In this document: positions 1 through 5,040 of the stretch, piece by piece
Position numbering within the stretch: position 1 is the first letter of the stretch
How the letters are laid out: every line of letters starts with the position of its first letter
Assembly (NCBI GenBank): GCA_035354435.1
Contig: DAOQAY010000163.1
Coordinates: 1 to 5,825, forward strand
Length of the DNA stretch: 5,825 bases
From: JAKLDO01 sp035354435
GTDB lineage: Bacteria; UBP6; UBA1177
Direction of reading: 5' to 3'
The notes under the pieces: generated by a model
The model's database searches: none
What the model was told of the DNA's origin: nothing
The model's input: only the letters and a program-made list of their open reading frames with translations
Translations under genes and position numbers: made by a program

Positions 1-39
1 CAAATAATTGAACAAAATCAGGGTATCAGATTGTTAAAA

Positions 40-80
40 CGGTGTCAAATCGCCTATTTCAGACACCGCAGTCTTTTTTT
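40..80 (+). terminator. Hairpin with T-tract, probable terminator of an upstream transcript
   Basis: CGGTGTC (40-46) pairs perfectly with GACACCG (62-68). Inside it AAAT (47-50) can pair with ATTT (56-59), leaving a two-base bulge and a five-base loop. Seven T residues follow at 74-80, but five bases separate them from the stem, so this is not a textbook intrinsic terminator on the + strand. Read on the - strand, the same stem is followed directly by TTTT, so it could act in both directions. It lies upstream of the msrBA promoter candidate and most likely ends whatever gene precedes the window. Confidence 0.5.
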
Positions 81-82
81 CG

Positions 83-98
83 ATTGAACAATTGAACT
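83..98 (+). repeat. Tandem ATTGAAC words upstream of msrBA
   Basis: ATTGAACA (83-90) is followed directly by ATTGAACT (91-98), and a third ATTGAACA lies at 7-14. The tandem pair overlaps the best -35 candidate, where a regulator could bind. The word is short and AT-rich, so chance is a real alternative. Confidence 0.3.
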
Positions 99-112
99 AA
101 GCGTGATAATAT
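84..112 (+). promoter_or_regulatory. Candidate promoter for msrBA-glycosyltransferase unit
   Basis: TTGAAC (84-89) is a 4/6 match to the sigma70 -35 box. GATAAT (105-110) is a 5/6 match to the -10 box but leaves a short 15-base spacer. TAATAT (107-112) gives 17 bases but is a weaker match. A start near 117-119 would give an untranslated leader of about 28 bases before the ATG at 147. It lies downstream of the hairpin at 40-68, as expected if that hairpin ends another transcript. Confidence 0.4.
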
Positions 113-136
113 CTCTCTGTCCGGTTCTTTAAAAAT

Positions 137-141
137 GGAGA
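137..141 (+). promoter_or_regulatory. Ribosome binding site choosing the msrBA start at 147
   Basis: GGAG (137-140, then A) lies six bases before the ATG at 147. An in-frame ATG at 135 would overlap this site and has only A/T-rich sequence and no Shine-Dalgarno before it. The start at 147 also yields a classic signal peptide beginning MKIR, so 147 is preferred. Confidence 0.65.
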
Positions 142-146
142 TATTT

Positions 147-1151
147 ATGAAGATCAGAAATTATTCTATAAAACTTTTGCTGTTTTTGTCAGGTTTTGTA
201 ATAATGACTATGCTTTTTGCCGCTGAAAAAGGTGAAAATTCGAAGGAGCAGAAGAAAATGGATGAAAAGTATCCGGTTTCGAAAACGGAAGAACAGTGGA
301 AAGAGGAGCTTCCGGAATCGAATTATAAGGTTTTGAGAGAAGGCGGCACCGAGAAACCTTTCACCGGAATATATACAGATACTTTTGACAAAGGGCTTTA
401 CCGCTGTTTTGCATGTGGCGCTCCACTTTTCAGATCAGATACAAAATACAATCACGGTTGCGGCTGGCCTTCTTTTACCAAGTCGGTTTCTGAAAATGCG
501 ATCATCTATGTACCTGATTATTCTTACGGAATGAGCAGAACAGAAATAAAATGCGGGAACTGCGGAAGTCATCTGGGGCATGTTTTTGATGACGGGCCTG
601 AACCTGATGGAAAAAGATATTGTGTCAATTCAGCATCATTGCAATTCTTACCTGAGAAAGAGGATAAAATCATGAAAAAAGAAAGTTCGACAACTGCAAT
701 TTTTGCCGCAGGATGTTTCTGGGGAGTTGAATACAAGTTCAGCAAAGAAATCGGGGTCATTTCAACCGATGCCGGATATATCGGCGGAACTACCATCAAT
801 CCTACATATCAGACTGTATGCAGCAATATGACAGGACATGCAGAAGCTGTAAAAGTTGTTTTTGATCCGGCAAAAACAAATTATGAAAAACTTGTAAGGC
901 TGTTCTTTGCAATGCATGACCCGACTCAGGTAAATAGACAGGGGCCCGATACTGGAACTCAGTACCGTACTGCAATTTTTTATACTGATGAATCTCAGAA
1001 AACAATTGCTGAAAAAGTTAAAAATGAACTTAAAAGCAAATATGACAAACCTATCGCAACTGAAATTGTCCCTGCCGGAACTTTTTATATGGCTGAAGAA
1101 TATCATCAGGAATATATAAAAAAGAAAGGCGGCGATAGTTGTCACATGTAA
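147..1151 (+). CDS. msrBA: Exported bifunctional methionine sulfoxide reductase, MsrB-MsrA fusion
   Basis: Repairs oxidised methionine in proteins: MsrB reduces the R-sulfoxide and MsrA the S-sulfoxide. Residues are numbered from the in-frame ATG at 135; subtract 4 for the preferred start at 147. A basic start and hydrophobic stretch (about 5-30, ending LFAA) form a Sec signal peptide without lipobox, so the mature enzyme should act outside the cytoplasm. The MsrB domain (about 43-172) has zinc-binding pairs CFAC (91, 94) and CGNC (140, 143), the recycling cysteine in GCGWPSF (109) and the catalytic cysteine in RYCVNS (163). The MsrA domain (about 186-338) has catalytic GCFWG (Cys194), GHAEAV (234-239), DPTQVNRQG (262-270) and a C-terminal Cys336 that may resolve. 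Both domains are complete. The B-then-A order is less common than A-then-B, though known. No thioredoxin-like or membrane electron donor lies in the window. The glycosyltransferase starts four bases after the stop. Confidence 0.95.
   Translation: MKIRNYSIKLLLFLSGFVIMTMLFAAEKGENSKEQKKMDEKYPVSKTEEQWKEELPESNYKVLREGGTEKPFTGIYTDTFDKGLYRCFACGAPLFRSDTKYNHGCGWPSFTKSVSENAIIYVPDYSYGMSRTEIKCGNCGSHLGHVFDDGPEPDGKRYCVNSASLQFLPEKEDKIMKKESSTTAIFAAGCFWGVEYKFSKEIGVISTDAGYIGGTTINPTYQTVCSNMTGHAEAVKVVFDPAKTNYEKLVRLFFAMHDPTQVNRQGPDTGTQYRTAIFYTDESQKTIAEKVKNELKSKYDKPIATEIVPAGTFYMAEEYHQEYIKKKGGDSCHM
661..674 (+). promoter_or_regulatory. Possible internal ribosome binding site and start for a free MsrA domain
   Basis: AGGA at 661-664 (within AAAGAGGA) lies seven bases before an in-frame ATG at 672, exactly in the linker between the MsrB and MsrA domains. 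The peptide starting there, MKKESSTTAIFAAGCFWG, looks like the natural start of a stand-alone MsrA. It may be a relic of two once separate genes, or may still produce a cytoplasmic MsrA. A purine-rich Glu/Lys linker can produce such a site by chance. Confidence 0.3.
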
Positions 1152-1155
1152 TTGC

Positions 1156-2031
1156 ATGAAACCACAAGTATCTGTAATTATTCCAGTTAGAGATGACACT
1201 GTCCGTCTTGCAAAATGCCTTAAGGCTCTGGAAAAACAAACTTTATCAAAAGATCTTTTTGAGGTGATAGTAGTTGACAACAACTCAAGACCGCCGATTT
1301 CAGAAAGTGCAGTAAACTCTGAGAAAATAAATATCAGACTTCTTAAAGAATCGATCAATTCAAGCTTCGCTGCAAGAAATAACGGTGCAAGTAACGCTTT
1401 CGGAGATTTCTTAGCTTTTACCGATGCAGACACAATCCCTGATTCTACCTGGCTGAATTCGGGAATTGAGAGTCTGAGATCTAATAGATATGCCGCTTTC
1501 TCAGGCGGAAAAGTTAAAATAATGCTGTCTAAAAAACCTGATGCAGTTGAATGTTTTGAATATTTTTACGGATTTGATCAGGTCAGATATATTAAAAAGC
1601 ACCATTTTGCCGTTACTGCAAATATGTTCACCACAAAAGAAATGTTTATAAAAACGGGCGGGTTCAACAGTGAACTTAAAAGCGGGGGCGACAAAGAATG
1701 GGGAGAACGGGCAATAAAATACGGAAAAGGAGTATACTGCAAAAATGCGGTTGTACAGCACCCTGCCAGAAAAAACTGGGATGAACTCAAAATAAAAATA
1801 GAAAGAACTCTCGGTGGGTATGTTCAGATAAATTCAAATAAAAATATCAGCAAATTCAGGATGCTGACCGAAATAACCGGAGATATGTTTCCTGTCAAAC
1901 AGGTTCTCGATCTTTTTTTCATCAAAAGAGGTCCGTTGTTCTGGAAAATTAAGGCATTACGAATACTTATCAAACTCAAATGGTACCGGTCATTTCTTAA
2001 GTTGAAGTTTCTGCTTACAATGAAACTTTAA
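1156..2031 (+). CDS. Family 2 (GT-A fold) glycosyltransferase
   Basis: Transfers a sugar from a nucleotide-sugar donor to an unknown acceptor, probably a surface polysaccharide, glycolipid or glycoprotein at the inner face of the membrane. The 291-residue protein opens with the GT2 strand VSVIIPVRD (5-13). VIVVDNNS (38-44) carries the nucleotide-binding Asp41, ARNNG lies at 73-77, and the metal-binding DAD motif is at 90-92 in FTDADTIP. GGDKEWGERA (177-186) sits where the family has its acidic catalytic motif. There is no signal peptide or clear membrane span. The C-terminal 35 residues are rich in Lys, Leu and Phe and could lie on the membrane as an amphipathic helix. The ATG is four bases after the msrBA stop and has no convincing Shine-Dalgarno, so translation probably depends on ribosomes finishing msrBA. 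Donor and acceptor cannot be read from the sequence. Confidence 0.88.
   Translation: MKPQVSVIIPVRDDTVRLAKCLKALEKQTLSKDLFEVIVVDNNSRPPISESAVNSEKINIRLLKESINSSFAARNNGASNAFGDFLAFTDADTIPDSTWLNSGIESLRSNRYAAFSGGKVKIMLSKKPDAVECFEYFYGFDQVRYIKKHHFAVTANMFTTKEMFIKTGGFNSELKSGGDKEWGERAIKYGKGVYCKNAVVQHPARKNWDELKIKIERTLGGYVQINSNKNISKFRMLTEITGDMFPVKQVLDLFFIKRGPLFWKIKALRILIKLKWYRSFLKLKFLLTMKL
2002..2031 (+). other. AU-rich hairpin across the convergent gene ends
   Basis: TTGAAGTTTC (2002-2011) can pair with GAAACTTTAA (2022-2031) over ten positions with one G-U pair, leaving a ten-base loop. The 3' arm contains the glycosyltransferase stop codon. No T-run follows in either direction, so it is not a standard intrinsic terminator. 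It is nonetheless the only structure seen at the junction of the two transcription units. On the - strand the G-U pair becomes an A-C mismatch, so the + transcript forms it better. Confidence 0.3.
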
Positions 2032-3050
2032 ACATTAAATCTGAAATTGATGATATCGCCGTCTTTAACCACATATTCTTTCCCTTCAAGCTTGTAAGCG
2101 GCGGCTTTTTTACACTCGGATTCAGATCCATACTTGACAAAATCAGCATAATGAATTGTTTCAGCTCTGATGAATCCACGCTGAATGTCACTGTGGATCT
2201 TTCCTGCGGCTTCAACTGCCGGTGTACCGTTCTTTATCGGCCACGCCCTGACTTCGTCGGCTCCGGCTGTAAGAAATGAAATGAGCCCGAGCGAGTGATA
2301 TGCACTTTTGATAAATCTGATCTTTGCACTTTCTGTAAGTCCGTAATCTTTAAGAAATTCAAGCTGTTCTTCAGGACTGAGTTCAGCAAGTTCTATCTCT
2401 ATCGGAGCACTTACACAGAAATATTCAATTCCGTCATTTTTCAACAATTCAATAAGTTTTTCAGGCACTTCCATTTTCCCTTCAGGCTGATTAATAAGAA
2501 CAATTATCTTTTTCATCGATAGAAAATTGTAATTGGCAATCAGTGCCGCATCATCTTCAGAAATCTTGTTTTCACCTGGTAGTTCGCCGTTTTCAAGCAT
2601 TACGCTGAGCTTTTTCAAGATATTGATCTCGGGAAGGTTTTTCTTTTCCTTCTGCTCTCTTTCAATTCTCCTTTCAACAACAACAAAATCACCGATTATC
2701 AGTTCTTCTTTCAATTTCTGATATTCCGAAACAGCATCGACAGGAGTTGATGTCATGAGAGAATCAAAATTTCTCAGCACAAAAATGAGCAGATCGGTTT
2801 TCTGAACCATATTTTTCACTTTCGGCGAAACTGCGCTATCTTTAACCGGAGGAACCGTAAAGTCGCTAAGGACAAATTCGCCGTATGTCTTCTTTTTAGG
2901 ATTGTAGATCTCTGAGAGCTTATCTATTCTTTCATCGGGAACTTTTATTGTTCCGATCGTTTCTTCCTTCTTTCCGCTTTCAATGCCGGTAAGCGCTTGA
3001 AAAACCGAGCTTTTTCCGCTGAATGGGAATCCTATTAATGCCGCTCTCAT
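2028..3050 (-). CDS. Divergent YchF/OLA1-like P-loop NTPase with DUF933 (TGS-like) C-terminal domain
   Basis: Relative of YchF/OLA1, a nucleotide-binding protein that associates with ribosomes and stress responses. At 340 residues it is slightly shorter than ordinary YchF (about 363). The P-loop GFPFSGKSS (7-15) is intact. VPDERIDKLSEIYNPKK (37-53) aligns with the YchF stretch after switch I, NQPE (187-190) matches the unusual NxxE specificity motif of YchF, and VSAPIEIELAEL (213-224) matches its G5 region. The C-terminal domain is well preserved: LTAGADEVRAWPIKNGT (260-276), then a strong match through GFIRAET to the final FRFNV. The oddity is G3: where YchF has DIAGLVKGA followed by a glycine-rich switch II, this protein reads DFTVPPVKD (63-71), losing the DxxG glycine and the following loop. 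The frame is open and the rest conserved, so it looks like a functional paralogue rather than a pseudogene. Last gene of the - strand unit, with a strong ribosome binding site. Confidence 0.85.
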   Translation of the reverse strand: MRAALIGFPFSGKSSVFQALTGIESGKKEETIGTIKVPDERIDKLSEIYNPKKKTYGEFVLSDFTVPPVKDSAVSPKVKNMVQKTDLLIFVLRNFDSLMTSTPVDAVSEYQKLKEELIIGDFVVVERRIEREQKEKKNLPEINILKKLSVMLENGELPGENKISEDDAALIANYNFLSMKKIIVLINQPEGKMEVPEKLIELLKNDGIEYFCVSAPIEIELAELSPEEQLEFLKDYGLTESAKIRFIKSAYHSLGLISFLTAGADEVRAWPIKNGTPAVEAAGKIHSDIQRGFIRAETIHYADFVKYGSESECKKAAAYKLEGKEYVVKDGDIINFRFNV

Positions 3051-3055
3051 TTATT

Positions 3056-3063
3056 TCTCCTCT
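3056..3063 (-). promoter_or_regulatory. Strong ribosome binding site for the YchF-like gene
   Basis: The complement reads AGAGGAGA, five bases before the ATG at 3050. It lies wholly in the 16-base gap after the namZ-like stop codon, so this gene can recruit ribosomes itself, unlike the gene before it. Confidence 0.7.
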
Positions 3064-3066
3064 AAT

Positions 3067-4236
3067 TTATGAATATATTTTATATGAGACAAACTGCTCA
3101 TCCGCTTCTTTTTCACACTTTTTCAAATAGCTGTCGATCTCTTTGTCATCCGCAAAATTTCTGAACATATTGATCAGGATTTCATTTCCGAGAAGCAAAT
3201 CAATTGCTGGAATATCTTTAATGAATTCATATGGTTTTGCTCTAAAAAAGCCTGATTCGCCAAGCATTTTTCTAAACACCTGAATTATCGAAATATATGC
3301 TCTGAGCGGTCTGACTTTATCTCTGTCAGTCAAAGAAATATAAACTCCGCCGCATCTTTTCATTGAATGTTTCTGGAACATCGGTCTGAATTCGAGCGGA
3401 ATAAACGCAATTCCTTCAATATCGCAGCTGTCCAGCTCTTTTTTCAATCTAAACGGTTCGATTCCGGGATATCCTGCCGTCAGAAAAGGAAATGAGGTCC
3501 CCCGCCCTTCCGAAAGTTCCGTTCCTTCGAGAAGACATCCGCCTGGATATAAAATAGCTGTGTCTATCGTCGGCATATTCGGTGAAGTAGGTATCCACGG
3601 ATAGTCATATTCATCAAGATATGAATCCCTTGTCCAGCCTGTAACTTTCGATATTTTCAGCGGAAAATCATATTTTTTCAATTTGTAGTAATATGATGCC
3701 GCTTCAGCTGTAGTAAGTCCGTGTCTGTGTAGAAGGGGAAAATATCCTACAAAACTTTTATATTTTTCATCATTCAGCAAAGATCCTTCAACTTTTCCGC
3801 CAATTGGATTAATTCTGTCAAGGATTATAAGCTCTTTAGGTGTTTCATTGAGCCTGTCCATGAACATTGCAAGACTTGCGATATAGGTGTAGTACCGACT
3901 TCCGATATCCTGAATGTCATAGATAACAACATCAAAAAGATCAAAAAGAGATCTGTCGGGACTAAGCGTATCTGCGGAATTCCCGTAAAGTGAAAAAACC
4001 GGTATATCGAGTATCTTATTCTCAGATCCGACACTTTCCATATCCTGTGCGACAGGATAGTAACCGTGTTCAAGACTGAATACAGCCGTCACATTAGCTT
4101 TAGTTTTGAGCATCTTTTCAATTGTGGATGTACCATTTTTATCAATTGATGTGTGATTAACGATCAGTGCAACTTTGCGATCTTTGAGGATAACGGGATC
4201 AAAATTATCAATACCCTGAAACAGTTTTTTTTTCAT
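3067..4236 (-). CDS. namZ: DUF1343 / NamZ (YbbC) family exo-beta-N-acetylmuramidase homologue, without signal peptide
   Basis: NamZ of Bacillus subtilis and Tannerella forsythia (family GH171) removes N-acetylmuramic acid from the non-reducing end of peptidoglycan fragments. The family's conserved blocks are present in order across 389 residues: VALIVNHTS (22-30), FSLEHGYYP (53-61), DIQDIGSRYYTY (107-118), LDRINPIGG with EG (139-151), RHGLTTAEAA (171-180), WIPTSPNMPT (214-223) and PGGCLLEGTELSEGRGTSF (231-249). The length matches a mature family member. Many family members are secreted or lipid-anchored; this one starts MKKKLFQGIDNF and has no signal peptide or lipobox, so it should be cytoplasmic and might act on imported muropeptides. 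Its ATG overlaps the pssA stop as ATGA and has no good Shine-Dalgarno, so translation is probably coupled to pssA. Family membership is firm; activity and substrate are inferred. No other cell-wall recycling gene is in the window. Confidence 0.9.
   Translation of the reverse strand: MKKKLFQGIDNFDPVILKDRKVALIVNHTSIDKNGTSTIEKMLKTKANVTAVFSLEHGYYPVAQDMESVGSENKILDIPVFSLYGNSADTLSPDRSLFDLFDVVIYDIQDIGSRYYTYIASLAMFMDRLNETPKELIILDRINPIGGKVEGSLLNDEKYKSFVGYFPLLHRHGLTTAEAASYYYKLKKYDFPLKISKVTGWTRDSYLDEYDYPWIPTSPNMPTIDTAILYPGGCLLEGTELSEGRGTSFPFLTAGYPGIEPFRLKKELDSCDIEGIAFIPLEFRPMFQKHSMKRCGGVYISLTDRDKVRPLRAYISIIQVFRKMLGESGFFRAKPYEFIKDIPAIDLLLGNEILINMFRNFADDKEIDSYLKKCEKEADEQFVSYKIYS
4225..4236 (-). other. ATGA start/stop overlap followed by a nine-A run
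   Basis: The pssA stop TGA (4235-4233) lies inside the namZ-like start ATG (4236-4234), a four-base overlap typical of translational coupling. The start codon is followed at once by nine A residues (4233-4225 on the - strand) encoding three lysines. Such a run can soften mRNA structure and aid re-initiation. It is also a place where polymerase or replication slippage would shift the frame at codons 2-4. Confidence 0.6.
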
Positions 4237-4997
4237 TTCTGTGTATCATCAGGGTCATTATGATCATTCATTGGAATCATCGAAAAAGCTTTTCTGGTTT
4301 TCAGAGTTCCTACAACTATAAAAATAATTCCGATAATATATATGAACCACGGAAGTTTTCTTATCAGAATAAGGCCTGCAAAAGTTACAAAACCGACACA
4401 CATGAAAAGCTGCCCCGCCCTTGATGCGGGCTTGTTAAGCTTAGGATATTTGAATGGAACAAGAAGCAGAATCGCCTGAAAGATCAGCATTCCTGCGACA
4501 AGATTAATATCCAGCAGCCATTCCAACCATTTAATATCAGTCTCAATGGCAAATATCATGTAAAGACTTATCAGTCCGCCGGACATTGTTGTCGTAAGCC
4601 CATAGAAAAAGTCATGATCGTCAGACTGGCTCACATTGTATTTTGCAAGCCTTACTGCACTGAAAACAACATATACCGCACATGCGACAAAAATATAAAA
4701 ATCGTTCTCAATCGATGCGCCTGCATTGAGATAATAGGAAAAAACCAGAGTCGAAGGAGCGAAACCGAATGAAACAAAATCGGAAAATGAATCAAACTCC
4801 ACTCCGAAATCACTTGATGCTTTAAAAAATCTCGCCGCTGTTCCGTCGAGTTTATCCATTATCGTTGAAAGCAGTATCAGCCAGCCGGCATTGACATAAT
4901 TACCTTTTATAGAGTAAAAAATAGATATAAGCCCGATAAGCATATTCATCCCTGTAAAAAAATTCGGGATCAGGATTTTCGGATTGTTAGGTATCAT
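4233..4997 (-). CDS. pssA: CDP-diacylglycerol--serine O-phosphatidyltransferase (phosphatidylserine synthase, type II)
   Basis: Integral membrane enzyme that joins CDP-diacylglycerol and L-serine to give phosphatidylserine and CMP, normally the precursor of phosphatidylethanolamine. The CDP-alcohol phosphotransferase signature is complete: Asp48, Asp51-Gly52, Ala55-Arg56, eight residues, Gly65, Asp69 and Asp73. These aspartates bind the two metal ions and activate the serine hydroxyl. The start PNFFTGMNMLIG (11-22) and the stretch RLAKYNV followed by YGLTTTMSGG fit the PssA branch better than phosphatidylglycerophosphate synthase. About eight hydrophobic segments fill the 254 residues, and the C-terminal 16 or so are polar and acidic. 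The start has an AAAGGAG site five bases upstream. The partner decarboxylase gene (psd), often nearby in other bacteria, is absent from the window. Serine as the acceptor is assigned by family resemblance; a related CDP-alcohol transferase is the main alternative. Confidence 0.9.
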   Translation of the reverse strand: MIPNNPKILIPNFFTGMNMLIGLISIFYSIKGNYVNAGWLILLSTIMDKLDGTAARFFKASSDFGVEFDSFSDFVSFGFAPSTLVFSYYLNAGASIENDFYIFVACAVYVVFSAVRLAKYNVSQSDDHDFFYGLTTTMSGGLISLYMIFAIETDIKWLEWLLDINLVAGMLIFQAILLLVPFKYPKLNKPASRAGQLFMCVGFVTFAGLILIRKLPWFIYIIGIIFIVVGTLKTRKAFSMIPMNDHNDPDDTQK

Positions 4998-5002
4998 AGC
5001 AA

Positions 5003-5009
5003 CTCCTTT
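5003..5009 (-). promoter_or_regulatory. Strong ribosome binding site for pssA
   Basis: The complement reads AAAGGAG, five bases before the pssA ATG at 4997. It stands clear of the palindrome at 5021-5040, so that structure would not hide it. Confidence 0.75.
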
Positions 5010-5020
5010 AAATTAAACCG

Positions 5021-5040
5021 GAAACAGATCAATCTGTTTC
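5021..5040 (-). other. 20-base palindrome over the stop codon of the csgG-like gene
   Basis: GAAACAGAT (5021-5029) and ATCTGTTTC (5032-5040) are perfect reverse complements separated by two bases. In RNA this gives an eight-base-pair stem with a four-base loop. The TGA stop of the CsgG-like gene (5031-5029) falls in and beside the loop. On the transcribed strand it is followed by CGGTTTAATTT, only a weak U-tract, so partial termination, RNase processing or protection of the upstream message are all possible. It lies 12 bases before the pssA ribosome binding site. Confidence 0.55.

Noticed and set aside
135..146. Upstream ATG at 135 as the msrBA start
   Set aside because: It has no Shine-Dalgarno before it and would lie over the GGAG that serves the ATG at 147. 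It adds only four residues before the signal peptide.
1..146. Possible riboswitch or small RNA in the leader of msrBA
   Set aside because: The only strong structure is a hairpin with a T-run that fits a terminator. The predicted leader after the promoter candidate is about 28 bases, too short for a riboswitch.
762..1433. 223-residue open frame on the - strand
   Set aside because: It lies antisense across the end of msrBA and the start of the glycosyltransferase, both of which have clear family motifs. Its translation shows no recognisable domain.
3931..3948. Perfect tandem repeat of ATCAAAAAG
   Set aside because: It lies within the namZ-like coding region and simply encodes LFDLFD on the - strand in a normal conserved segment. 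Two copies are not enough to call a functional repeat.
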